Source of the DNA: CAWHYG01 sp963833505
GTDB lineage: Bacteria > Eisenbacteria > RBG-16-71-46 > CAIMUX01
Assembly (NCBI GenBank): GCA_963833505.1
Contig: CAWHYG010000007.1
Location: 2,170,001 to 2,234,000, forward strand
Direction: 5' to 3'
DNA length: 64,000 bases
Part shown: positions 36,454-44,797 of the stretch, piece after piece
How positions within the stretch are numbered: position 1 is the first letter of the stretch
Layout: each line of letters starts with the position of its first letter
Made by a program: the position numbers and the translations under genes
Notes under the pieces: generated by a model
The model's database searches: none
Told to the model about the DNA's origin: nothing
What the model saw: only the letters and a program-made list of their open reading frames with translations

Positions 36454-37515
36454 TCAGATCCGCCCGCCGCCCGGTAGCGTCAGCCGCAGGCACGGCATCC
36501 CGAGATCCCGTTCGATCAGCTCCGCCGCCATCCGCTGATCGGCCTCGCTCTTCGCCATGAATTGGGCGGCCCCGTCGCCTTGGGAGCCCACCCCTTTGCC
36601 TCCCCAGACGTGAGGCTGAAGCAGCGGGTAGGCGAGCGTCCGGTGCAGGATCGGCGCCGTCAGCTCATGGGGACAGGCGGGAATCGCATAGCGATCGAAA
36701 GAAGATTGCGCCTCCGTCATCAGAGCGCCGAGGCTCTCGGGATCCCCGTCCTCGAGAGCCCGCACCGCCTCCCCCACGATCCGCCGGTTGATCGGGCCGA
36801 GCAGATCCTGAACCCCGCGCGCAACATCGTCGCGCGCGATCGGAAAACACTCGTTCAGCAGCGAGAGGATCTCGCGCGTGTTCTTCCCGGCGACGAGATC
36901 AACGATCACGAAGTGGAGATCCCCCGCGGCTCGAAGCTCCGCCGTCTCCAGGAGATCGCCGTCAAAGGTCATGAGGACAGGAACCGAACCGAAGGCGCAG
37001 CCCTGGTCCATCCGCCCGCACAGCGAGCCGGTGAGAACCTCGCCCAGATAGGCGAGCTCCATTTCGTCGCGCGTGGTCAATCCCAGGTTGTACAGCTCGT
37101 TGAACGCGCGCGCGGTCAGCACGCAGATGGCCGCGCTTGAAGAGAGGCCCTTCGCCACCGGCAGGTCGGTCCGGTCGTTCTCCAGGATCAGGCCGCCGGT
37201 TCCATGGCGAACCAGGATGAGGTGGGCGACTCCGGCGATATAGCTCCAGAACCCGCCCTGCTGCGCCTCGGCCAGGAGAGCCTCGGGCTTCATGGGGATT
37301 TCCACCGGCCCGTGCCGGGTGCCGTTGCTGCCGGTCGAGGTCAAGCGCAGCGCGGAAGCATGCGGCCCGACCTCGGCGTAGATCCCCTGATTGGTCCCGA
37401 CGATCAGGGTCTGGCCCTTCTCGATTTCCGGATTGACGCTCCGGTAGGCGCCCGCCCAGTCGGAATGCTCTCCGAACAGGCAGACGCGTCCCGGGACGAA
37501 GAGATGCACGCCCAT
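36454..37515 (-). CDS. GHMP-family sugar kinase, substrate unknown
   Basis: About 353 residues with all three GHMP motifs: GRVCLFGEHSDWAG (galactokinase-like motif 1), LPVAKGLSSSAAICVL (motif 2, ATP phosphate loop) and GGKGVGSQGDGAAQF (motif 3). CGRMDQGCAFG carries the conserved Asp of the substrate site. By family it phosphorylates a small sugar, inositol or mevalonate-like substrate; GEHSDW resembles galactokinase and arabinokinase types most. AAGGAGG directly abuts the ATG at 37515, too close for efficient use, and lies six bases from the GTG at 37509, so GTG may be the true start. It is convergent with the glycosyltransferase gene, four bases apart. Confidence 0.83.
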   Translation of the reverse strand: MGVHLFVPGRVCLFGEHSDWAGAYRSVNPEIEKGQTLIVGTNQGIYAEVGPHASALRLTSTGSNGTRHGPVEIPMKPEALLAEAQQGGFWSYIAGVAHLILVRHGTGGLILENDRTDLPVAKGLSSSAAICVLTARAFNELYNLGLTTRDEMELAYLGEVLTGSLCGRMDQGCAFGSVPVLMTFDGDLLETAELRAAGDLHFVIVDLVAGKNTREILSLLNECFPIARDDVARGVQDLLGPINRRIVGEAVRALEDGDPESLGALMTEAQSSFDRYAIPACPHELTAPILHRTLAYPLLQPHVWGGKGVGSQGDGAAQFMAKSEADQRMAAELIERDLGMPCLRLTLPGGGRI

Positions 37516-37694
37516 CCTCCTTCGACCCGCTGAAGCATGATTTGGCGCCGCCAGACCGCATCGACCTGCGACGCGGCGCGGCCCTCCAGCGACCTGCGGA
37601 TGAAACCAATCCGGGGCAGCAGGGCGCAAGTGCGAATCGAGCGGCGGACGATCGTCCCCGCGCCCCGACTCCGGTACCGCCCCACCGGTGCGAC

Positions 37695-37979
37695 TCAGAT
37701 CATCCGGTCGACCCGCCAGACGATCATGCGCATCGCCTGCCGGCACTCCGCGCAGGACGCGTCGATCGCGGCCACCAGCACATCGGCCTGGCCGTCCTCG
37801 ATCACGCTGAAGATGATCGACGAGCTTTCCGGGAAGGCCCGGGATCCAAGGCGTATTCCGGTCTGGCCGACCCCGTAGACCGTCGGGATCTCGGTATAGC
37901 CGACCACGTGGTGATCCGTCAGCGCGGCCTCGACTTTGTCCCGGTGCGTGCTCTCGACGATGATCATGAGCATCTGCAC
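37695..37979 (-). CDS. PII-like (GlnB-fold) signalling protein of the type found with RND efflux operons
   Basis: 94 residues with the GlnB/CutA-like ferredoxin fold: MLMIIVESTHRDKVEAALTD, a T-loop-like GYTEIPTVYGVGQTG, and IIFSVIEDGQADVLVAAI. A short CAEC motif near residue 77 could bind metal. It is immediately downstream of a DUF2892 gene and an RND efflux operon. A group of PII-like proteins (PII-NG) is known beside CusABC-type metal pumps, and this arrangement fits. It lacks the uridylylated Tyr context of classical GlnB, so a nitrogen role is unlikely. Confidence 0.8.
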   Translation of the reverse strand: MQMLMIIVESTHRDKVEAALTDHHVVGYTEIPTVYGVGQTGIRLGSRAFPESSSIIFSVIEDGQADVLVAAIDASCAECRQAMRMIVWRVDRMI

Positions 37980-37983
37980 GGCG

Positions 37984-38172
37984 CTACTCCTTCACTCCGA
38001 GGGCCCGCAGGACCGAGATCATCGGGCACCATCGCGTAAAGCCCGACTGCAGCAGGTTCAGCCCCACGAAGGCGGTGAAGAGATACCAGTACGGGCTGGC
38101 GAAATGTCCGAGCGCCACCGAGACCAGGATGAAGAGTCCGGCGATCGCCCGAAGCCATGGATTGAGAGTCAT
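37984..38172 (-). CDS. DUF2892 small membrane protein
   Basis: 62 residues, two hydrophobic helices (WLRAIAGLFILVSVALGHF; YWYLFTAFVGLNLLQSGF) and the family signature GLNLLQSGFTRWCPM with a conserved Cys. AAGGAGG precedes ATG 38172. DUF2892 proteins (YgaP membrane-part-like) recur in sulfur and metal-resistance clusters. Four bases separate its stop from the PII-like start, so the two are co-transcribed. The DUF2892 start is 167 bases downstream of the RND permease stop, so they may share its transcript. Confidence 0.85.
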   Translation of the reverse strand: MTLNPWLRAIAGLFILVSVALGHFASPYWYLFTAFVGLNLLQSGFTRWCPMISVLRALGVKE

Positions 38173-38338
38173 CGCTGCCTCCTTGTCGTTGTCGTCCAAG
38201 AGATACGTTGCGGGATCGCGGCCGCACACCGGTTCCGGCAGCGGCTCGTTGAACCCACCGTGCCGGGTTTCGAGACCCCCTGGCCGGGATTCGATGCGGC
38301 GGCGACGGTCTCATGACCGCTCCACCGCGCCGGCGTTG

Positions 38339-41300
38339 TCATGCCCGCCCCGCCGCGCCGGTGTTATCGCGCCCGTTTTCCGAAGGGCCGGCCGGCTCCG
38401 TTCCGGATCGTCTCCCCCGCAGGTACAGGTAGTACAGAATGGGGATGACCACCAGGGTCAGGGCCGTCGATACCAGGACGCCGAAGATGAGCGACACGGC
38501 CAGACCCTGGAAGATCGGGTCCAGGATCATGACGAAGCCGCCGGCCACAAGGGCGGCCGCGGTGAGGACGATCGGCCGAAGGCGCATCGCCCCGGCCTTG
38601 ATCACCGCCTGCTCCAGAGGCGTGCCCAGCTCAAGCTCGAGGTCGACGAAGTCGACCAGAAGGATCGAGTTCCGCACGATGATCCCCGAAAGCGCGATGA
38701 ACCCGATCATCGAGGTGGCGGTAAAGAACATCCCGGTCAGCCAATGCCCCGGAAGAATGCCGATCAAGGTCAGCGGAATCGGCGCCATGATGATGAGCGG
38801 GGTGACAAAGCTCTTGAACCAGGCCACCACCAGGACGTAGACCAAAAGCATGACCACGGCGAAGGCGACGCCCATGTCGCGGCCGACCTCGTAGGTGATC
38901 TGCCACTCCCCGTCCCACTTCAAGCTGTAACGGTCCTCCGAGGTCGGTTGGCCGGCGTAGTGTTCCTGGATCGAATACCCCTCCGGCAGCGACAGCGCCG
39001 AGACCTTGTTCTTCAGGTTGAGGATGCCGTAGATCGGGCTCTCCTGCGCGCCCGCCACCTCGCCGGTCACATAGACGACGCGCCGGAGATTCTTGTGATA
39101 GATCGCCTGGTCCTCGGTCCTTTCGACCTTCTGCACGAGCTCGGAAATCGGCACCATCCGGCCGTCCGGGGCGTTCAGGGCCAAGCCGGCAAGATCGGCC
39201 AGGCCGTTGCGCCCGCCGCGATCGGTGCAGAGAACGATCGGAACCGGCTCGCGTCCCTCCTCGGTGTGCAGAAGCCCGACATCCGAACCGGCCCCCATCA
39301 GGTGGAGCGCCCGGGCGATCATCTCCGGCGTGACCCCGGCAAAAGCGGCGCGATCCTGGTCCACCCGGAAGTCGATCCGTTTCTGCGGATCCTGGACAAA
39401 CCAGTCCACGTCCACGATACCGGGCGTGGTCTCGAAGAGGCCCTTCACCTGGGCGGCGATCTCGGTCTGTCGAGTGAGGTCCGGGCCGTAGATCTCCGCC
39501 ACCATGGTGGAAAGCACCGGAGGCCCGGGCGGAACCTCCGCCACCTTGATCCGCGCGCCGTACCGTTCGGCGATCGGTGTCAGCTCGGTGCGCACCCTCT
39601 TCGCGATCTCGTGGCTCTGGCTCCGCCGATGCTGCTTGGCCACCAGATTCACCTGGATGTCTGCGACGTTCGGGCCGCTCCGGAGAAAATAGTGCCGCAC
39701 CAGTCCGTTGAAGTTGATCGGTCCGGAGGTGCCCACGTACGTCTCCACATCGGTGACCTCAGGCTGCCGCTGAATCTCCCAGGCGAGGGCGGAAGCAGCC
39801 GCCTGGGTCTCTTCCAGCGTCGTGCCTTCCGGCATGTCGATCACGACCTGGAATTCGCTCTTGTTGTCATAGGGAAGCATCTTGATGCGAACCGCCCGCA
39901 CGCCCACGAGCGCGATCGATCCCGCCAGAAGGAGCAGCACGGTGGCAAAGACGGCGGTGCGGAGCTTCGCGCGGTGGATGAGGGGACGCGCCACCGCGGT
40001 GTAGGCCCGCTCGATCCGGCTTTCCGCCGGAGTCTCCGTGATGATGGCCTCCGGGGCCGCTCCGGTGCGGGCCCGCCCGCGAAGCACCCGCAGGGTGAGC
40101 CAGGGAGTCACCACGAAGGCGACCAGCAAGGAGAAGAACATCGCCGCCGAGGCGTTGATCGGAATCGGCCGCATGTAAGGCCCCATGAGACCGCTCACGA
40201 AGGCGAGAGGGAGAAGCGAGGCGATCACGGTCAAGGTGGCGAGGATGGTCGGATTGCCGACTTCGTCAGTCGCATAGACGGCCGCCTGGACGGGCGTCGT
40301 CCAGCCGAGGCGGAAGTGGCGGTGGATGTTCTCGACCACGACGATGGCGTCATCGACCAGGATGCCGATGGCGAAGATGAGGGCAAAGAGCGTGACGCGG
40401 TTCAGCGTATAACCGAAGAGGTAGCTCAGGGCCAGGGTCAGAGCCAACGTGACCGGCACGACCACCGCCACGACGACGGCTTCCCGTCTTCCCAGGGCGA
40501 AGAAGATGAGGAGAACCACGGCCAGGGTCGCGATCAGGACGTGGCTGATCAGCTCGTTCGACTTCTCCTTCGCGGTTTCGCCGTAGTCCCGCGTGACGGT
40601 GATGTTCACTCCGGTCGGAACGGTGGTCTTCTGCAGGCGCTCCACCGCCTTTTCCGCCTCGCGCGCCAGGACGACGGCGTTGGACCCCGGCTTCTTGGCC
40701 ACCGCGATCGTGACCGCCGGGCTCGGCGCCGGATGCCCGGGGATGCCCTTCCGCGATCCCGCCGGACCGGCGGCGAAAAGGACGACGCTGCTGCGCTCGG
40801 CTGGTCCGTCCGTCACCTCCGCGACCTCTCCGAGGCGGACCGAGCGGCCGTCCCGGACGCCGACCACGACCTCCCGCACGTCATCGACGGTTTGAAGGAA
40901 CCGGCCGGCGGTGAGCAGGACCTCGCGATTGCCCTCGGAGAAGGACCCGGCCGGAAGCTGCCAGTTCGTCTGCTGGAGCGATTGGGCGATCGAGAGCGCG
41001 CTCAGGCCGTAGGCGCGCAGCTTCGCCGGATCCATCGTGACGCTGATCTGGCGGCGCTCGCCTCCGATCACCGAGACATCGGCGATGTTCGGGATCTTCT
41101 TGATCTCGAGCGCCATCTCGTCCGCGACCCGGTGGAGGGCGAAGCTGTCGTAGCGGTCGCTCCAGAGGGTCAGGGCCAGGATCGGCACGTCGTCGATCGA
41201 CCTCGGCTTCACCACCGGCGGTCCCGCCCCGGGCGGGATCTTCTCCGGATTCGCCATGATCTTCGTGTAGAGCTTGACCAGACTCTTCTCGGGATCCTGG

Positions 41301-41656
41301 CCGACCTTGAACCGCACGATCGCGAGCCCGAAGTCGGGGCTGGAGGTCGTGTAGACATATTCGACTCCCGGAATCTCCCAGATCAGCTTCTCGAGCGGCG
41401 TCGAGACCCGCTCCTCCACCTCGCGCGCCGACGCTCCGGGGAAGGGAACCAGGACGTCGATCATCGGGACCTTGATCTGCGGCTCTTCTTCTCGCGGAGT
41501 AATGAGGACCGCGAAGATCCCGAGAGCCAGCGAGGCCACGACGATAAGTGGAGTCAGCTTCGAGTCGATGAACGCCCGGGCGAGCCGGCCGGCGGGTCCG
41601 GTCGAGCGCCGCGCCATCTTGAGGAAGCTGGTGTCCGGCTCCGGTCGCCCGCTCAT
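38339..41656 (-). CDS. RND-family efflux permease (AcrB/CusA-like)
   Basis: 1105 residues, a full-length RND inner-membrane pump: TM1 (LTPLIVVASLALGIFAVLITP), REEEPQIKVPMIDV, two large periplasmic loops, and the helix-4 proton relay FALIFAIGILVDDAIVVVEN with the paired Asp residues. IPLTLIGILPGHWLTGMFFTATSMIGFIALSGIIVRNSILLVDF is the second-half equivalent. It lacks the methionine-rich features I would need to assign Cu/Ag. The ATG overlaps the adaptor stop (ATGA). It is the middle part of a tolC-adaptor-pump operon under an ArsR-type regulator, which suggests metal or metalloid export, though an organic substrate is possible. Confidence 0.93.
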   Translation of the reverse strand: MSGRPEPDTSFLKMARRSTGPAGRLARAFIDSKLTPLIVVASLALGIFAVLITPREEEPQIKVPMIDVLVPFPGASAREVEERVSTPLEKLIWEIPGVEYVYTTSSPDFGLAIVRFKVGQDPEKSLVKLYTKIMANPEKIPPGAGPPVVKPRSIDDVPILALTLWSDRYDSFALHRVADEMALEIKKIPNIADVSVIGGERRQISVTMDPAKLRAYGLSALSIAQSLQQTNWQLPAGSFSEGNREVLLTAGRFLQTVDDVREVVVGVRDGRSVRLGEVAEVTDGPAERSSVVLFAAGPAGSRKGIPGHPAPSPAVTIAVAKKPGSNAVVLAREAEKAVERLQKTTVPTGVNITVTRDYGETAKEKSNELISHVLIATLAVVLLIFFALGRREAVVVAVVVPVTLALTLALSYLFGYTLNRVTLFALIFAIGILVDDAIVVVENIHRHFRLGWTTPVQAAVYATDEVGNPTILATLTVIASLLPLAFVSGLMGPYMRPIPINASAAMFFSLLVAFVVTPWLTLRVLRGRARTGAAPEAIITETPAESRIERAYTAVARPLIHRAKLRTAVFATVLLLLAGSIALVGVRAVRIKMLPYDNKSEFQVVIDMPEGTTLEETQAAASALAWEIQRQPEVTDVETYVGTSGPINFNGLVRHYFLRSGPNVADIQVNLVAKQHRRSQSHEIAKRVRTELTPIAERYGARIKVAEVPPGPPVLSTMVAEIYGPDLTRQTEIAAQVKGLFETTPGIVDVDWFVQDPQKRIDFRVDQDRAAFAGVTPEMIARALHLMGAGSDVGLLHTEEGREPVPIVLCTDRGGRNGLADLAGLALNAPDGRMVPISELVQKVERTEDQAIYHKNLRRVVYVTGEVAGAQESPIYGILNLKNKVSALSLPEGYSIQEHYAGQPTSEDRYSLKWDGEWQITYEVGRDMGVAFAVVMLLVYVLVVAWFKSFVTPLIIMAPIPLTLIGILPGHWLTGMFFTATSMIGFIALSGIIVRNSILLVDFVDLELELGTPLEQAVIKAGAMRLRPIVLTAAALVAGGFVMILDPIFQGLAVSLIFGVLVSTALTLVVIPILYYLYLRGRRSGTEPAGPSENGRDNTGAAGRA

Positions 41657-42750
41657 GAATGCACCTCGACCGGCGCGCCCACCTCGAGATCCGAAGGAGG
41701 TCCGACGATCGCCTTCTCGCCGGCGTTCAGACCGGAAAGAACTTCGGGGCGGTCGGTTTCGGCGGTCCCGTCGGCCAGCACCACCATCCGGAAGGCCGCG
41801 CGGCCCGATTCCACCACGAACACGCCGGTGAGCCCTCCGCGCTGTACAACCGCGGAACGGGGCACCCTCAGGACCTCTCGCTGCCCGCACGGGACCAGGG
41901 CGTTGGCAAACAGACCGGAGCGAAGCGATGCGTCGGGCTCCAGATCGACCTTGATCAGGATCGACCGCGTGGCGGGATCGGCGGCCGGCACGACCTCGGC
42001 GATTCTTCCGTGGAAAACGCGGTCGCCCAGGGAGGGCACGCGGACTTCGATCTCCAGACCGGGAACGGCGGCTTCGGCCTTGGCCGCGTCCAACGAGGCG
42101 AAGACACGCAAACGCGAGGGATCCTCAATCGTCATGAGGGCGCGCCCGGGCGCGGCGAGATCCCCCACTTCGCAAAGCTGATCCACGACTCGGCCGCTGA
42201 AGGGCGCCGGAATGGTCGCATACGACAGGTAAGAACGGGCTGCCGATACGGCGCCTTCGGCCTGCTGGACGGCTCCGCGGGCGGTATCGAACTGATAGCG
42301 CGCCTGGTCCAACTCCAACGGAGAGGCCGATCCGCGGGCTTCCAGCGTCTCGAACCGATGAAAGTTCGTCTCCGCCAGGACGGCCGCCGCTTGGGCCTGC
42401 GCCAGGGCGCCCTCCGCCTGAGTGATCTGGCCCGACACGTCGCGGGCATCGATCGACAGCAACGTCTCCCCCTGCTTGACGAAATCTCCGGCATGCTTCC
42501 TGATTTCCGTCACCGTTCCCATCACCTTGCCCGAGACGGTCGCCTCCCGCGCCGCCTGGAGCGATCCCACCGCCTCGACCAAAGCCGCCTCCATCGCCGG
42601 GGCCAGCGTCTCCGCTCGGACCGATACCGGCGGAGCCTCAGACGAACCCACGGTCCGCTCGCGGCCGCACCCGCCGACGGCCGCGAGAATGAGGGCCAAA
42701 GCCACGGTGGAGATCGATCCCTCCGGCCGCTTCGTGTGAAAGAACTTCAT
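41653..42750 (-). CDS. RND periplasmic adaptor (membrane fusion) lipoprotein
   Basis: 365 residues. Signal/lipobox VGGC (Cys about 28). The biotinyl-lipoyl half motif (GKVMGTVTEIRKHAGDFVKQGETLLSID), a long alpha hairpin (QAEGALAQAQAAAVLAETNF...ARYQFDTARGAVQQAEGAV), the second lipoyl half (IPAPFSGRVVDQLCEVGDLA), then beta-barrel and membrane-proximal domains follow the MFP order. It connects pump and outer-membrane channel. ATGA overlaps exist at both ends: with the TolC-like gene upstream and with the pump downstream. No Met/His metal-binding N-terminus is seen. Confidence 0.93.
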   Translation of the reverse strand: MKFFHTKRPEGSISTVALALILAAVGGCGRERTVGSSEAPPVSVRAETLAPAMEAALVEAVGSLQAAREATVSGKVMGTVTEIRKHAGDFVKQGETLLSIDARDVSGQITQAEGALAQAQAAAVLAETNFHRFETLEARGSASPLELDQARYQFDTARGAVQQAEGAVSAARSYLSYATIPAPFSGRVVDQLCEVGDLAAPGRALMTIEDPSRLRVFASLDAAKAEAAVPGLEIEVRVPSLGDRVFHGRIAEVVPAADPATRSILIKVDLEPDASLRSGLFANALVPCGQREVLRVPRSAVVQRGGLTGVFVVESGRAAFRMVVLADGTAETDRPEVLSGLNAGEKAIVGPPSDLEVGAPVEVHS

Positions 42751-44252
42751 GGTTGCACCTCCGGAATAGGTGAAAGACCGATCGCGAACCGCAGCGTGCG
42801 AAGCGACTTCTCCAGGTCATAGCGCGTCTGCGTTTCCCGGACCCGCGCTTCGTGGGCCATCGTCTCGGCGTCGAGCAGATCCGTCATCCGGGCCAGACCA
42901 TGGTCGAATCGGTCCTCCAGGATCGCGAGAGCCCGCTCGGCCGCTCGCACCGCGGTCAGGCTGACCTCGTGCCCGGACCGCGCCTCCTCGACCCCCTGCC
43001 AGACCTCGCGGACCTCGAACTCGACCTGTTGCTCATACGAACGCTGGGATTCCAGGGCGGCCCGATAGTCGCTCCGGCTCTGCCCGACCCGGGCGCGCGT
43101 CACGCCCCAGTTCCAGACCCGCCACTCGGCTTTGGCCGCCAGTGTGTAACTGGCGCCGTGGCCTCCGAAGAGACGATCGTCGTTCCAGTTATAGCCGGCC
43201 GACGCGCCGATCTGCGGCCAATAGTCCGCCCGGGCTCGCCCGATGCCGGCCTGCGCCGCCTGCACCTTGCTTTCCACCGCACGGATGTCCCGGCGCGAAC
43301 GGAGAGCCTGATCGAGCGCCTCCGCGAGGTCGGGAACGATCGTGTCGGGCGAGGCCGGCGCCTCCTCGAGACGGAAAGACCGATCCTGGTCTACTCCGAT
43401 CGCTCGATCCAGGCCGGCCCGAGCCAGGACGGCGGCGTTCTTCGCGGCGATCAGGTTCTGGTCCATCTTCGCGAGCTGGACCTGCGCCTCCAAGAGGTCG
43501 CTCTCCACGATCATCCCGGAGTTGTAGAAGTCCTGCGCCTTCTGCACGTGCCGGAAGGTCGTCTCTCGCGCCTGGGTCCCCAGCTCCACGAAACGGTCGG
43601 CCAGCAGGGCGTCCAGAAAGGCGTCCGACACGCCGAGATCGACGGCCGCCGCCGTGTGTTCTTCCATGGCAGCGGCTGCTTCGGCGGCATCTCTGGCCTG
43701 CCGGATGCCCTGAGAGAGGGCCCCTCCGGTGAACAGGGGCAGGGTGGCTTCGACCTGGGTGTTGAAGTTGTTCAGAGGTTCCGGCTTGTTCGGGTCGCCG
43801 GCCACGAACGCGGGAAAGGAGAAGCGCTGCTCCATGAGCCTGAGGCCGAAGACATCGGCGGGCGAGTTGGTGCGGACGGCCGTCTCGCGGACCGCGACCT
43901 CCGGAAGGCGGCCCCGCCGGGCCTCGTCGCGCGCCTGCCGGGCCGACTCGCCGTCGGCGCGGCTCTCGAGGATCATGGGATTGTGCTCGCGGGCCAGCCG
44001 TACGGCCTGCACCAGACTCAAGAGCGGAACGGAGGCGTTCTCGGCCGGCGCCGGACCCCGGGCCGGCGTGCTTGCCTTCGGCGTCACCGCCTTTCCCGCT
44101 GCGCTCGGTACCGGCGCGCCGTCCGCCGCCGCGCTCTCCTTCACCGGAGCCGCACCTTCAGCGGCCGTATTCGGTGCCGCCTGCGTCGACCCGGCCGAGG
44201 CCAGCCAGACCGCCAGGATCGGAACGAGTATCCGGATACTTCCCAACACCAC
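42747..44252 (-). CDS. TolC-family outer-membrane efflux protein
   Basis: 501 residues from GTG 44252, which has AAGGAG seven bases upstream; the frame stays open further upstream but crosses the divergent promoter region. Signal peptide about 1-26 (LVPILAVWLASAGSTQA), an Ala/Pro linker, then the duplicated TolC architecture: SLVQAVRLAREHNPMILESRAD, QVEATLPLFTGGALSQGIRQARDA, long helices (SDAFLDALLADRFVELGTQA), and the second repeat LDQALRSRRDIRAVESKVQAAQAGI with YWPQIGASAGYNW. First gene of the pump operon, transcribed from the divergent promoter shared with the ArsR gene. Confidence 0.92.
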   Translation of the reverse strand: MVLGSIRILVPILAVWLASAGSTQAAPNTAAEGAAPVKESAAADGAPVPSAAGKAVTPKASTPARGPAPAENASVPLLSLVQAVRLAREHNPMILESRADGESARQARDEARRGRLPEVAVRETAVRTNSPADVFGLRLMEQRFSFPAFVAGDPNKPEPLNNFNTQVEATLPLFTGGALSQGIRQARDAAEAAAAMEEHTAAAVDLGVSDAFLDALLADRFVELGTQARETTFRHVQKAQDFYNSGMIVESDLLEAQVQLAKMDQNLIAAKNAAVLARAGLDRAIGVDQDRSFRLEEAPASPDTIVPDLAEALDQALRSRRDIRAVESKVQAAQAGIGRARADYWPQIGASAGYNWNDDRLFGGHGASYTLAAKAEWRVWNWGVTRARVGQSRSDYRAALESQRSYEQQVEFEVREVWQGVEEARSGHEVSLTAVRAAERALAILEDRFDHGLARMTDLLDAETMAHEARVRETQTRYDLEKSLRTLRFAIGLSPIPEVQP

Positions 44253-44329
44253 GCCGCCGCTCCTTTCCGAGGCCGGCAATTCCCCTTGCCCGGAGAACGC
44301 ACGAGCCTCACACTCCTCATGAATTCTTA

Positions 44330-44370
44330 TTGCTCTATATGAGTATATGGTAATATGATCTCTAGGACAA
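44330..44370. promoter_or_regulatory. Overlapping divergent promoters and probable ArsR operator
   Basis: Leftward (pump operon): TTGTCC (complement of 44365-44370), 17 bases, TATACT (complement of 44342-44347). Rightward (arsR): TTGCTC (44330-44335), 18 bases, TATGAT (44354-44359). Both promoters sit on the AT-rich motif ATATGAGTATATGGTAATAT, with ATAT half-sites around a short spacer, so a single bound ArsR dimer could block both. This is the most AT-rich patch in the surrounding 5 kb. Confidence 0.68.
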
Positions 44371-44403
44371 GAGAAAAGTCCGGGGGCGGCAGGAGAATCT
44401 TCC

Positions 44404-44757
44404 ATGCTCATGAACGACAAGACCTTGGAGATGGTGGCGGAGCGATTTCGCGTCCTCGGGGACGCCCTTCGGCTGCGACTACTGACCGCCCTGGGGGACC
44501 GGGAACGTTCCGTGACCGATCTGGTCGCCGAGACCGGAGCCTCCCAATCCAACGTCTCCAAGCACCTGGGAGTGCTTCTGCAGGCCGGGCTGATCCGCCG
44601 CCGGAAGGCGGGGCTCTTCGTCTATTACGCCTGCGCGGATCCGCAGACCTTCCAGATCTGCGATGTGGTGTGCGGAAGCCTCCGGGATCAGCTTGCCCGC
44701 AATCTCTCTGATCTGCAGGCGCCGCGCTCGCGCGGGAAGAGCCGCCGGCGCGGCTGA
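44404..44757 (+). CDS. ArsR/SmtB-family metal-responsive repressor
   Basis: 117 residues. Winged helix: RFRVLGDALRLRLLTAL, SVTDLVAETGASQSNVSKHL (recognition helix), VLLQAGLIRRRKAGLFVYY. Three cysteines cluster after the wing (CADPQTFQICDVVCGS, about residues 79-95) and could bind a thiophilic metal or metalloid. AGGAG precedes ATG 44404. Divergent from the tolC-adaptor-RND operon and overlapping its promoter, so it is the likely repressor of that pump and of itself. Inducer identity cannot be read from sequence. Confidence 0.9.
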   Translation: MLMNDKTLEMVAERFRVLGDALRLRLLTALGDRERSVTDLVAETGASQSNVSKHLGVLLQAGLIRRRKAGLFVYYACADPQTFQICDVVCGSLRDQLARNLSDLQAPRSRGKSRRRG

Positions 44758-44797
44758 AGTGCGGTCAGGGGCGCGGCGGACCGCGCGCCGCCGCGGC

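Noticed and set aside
38075..42181. 1368-codon + strand open frame
   Set aside because: It is antisense to the RND pump and adaptor, which have all family motifs; it is an artefact of high-GC codon bias.
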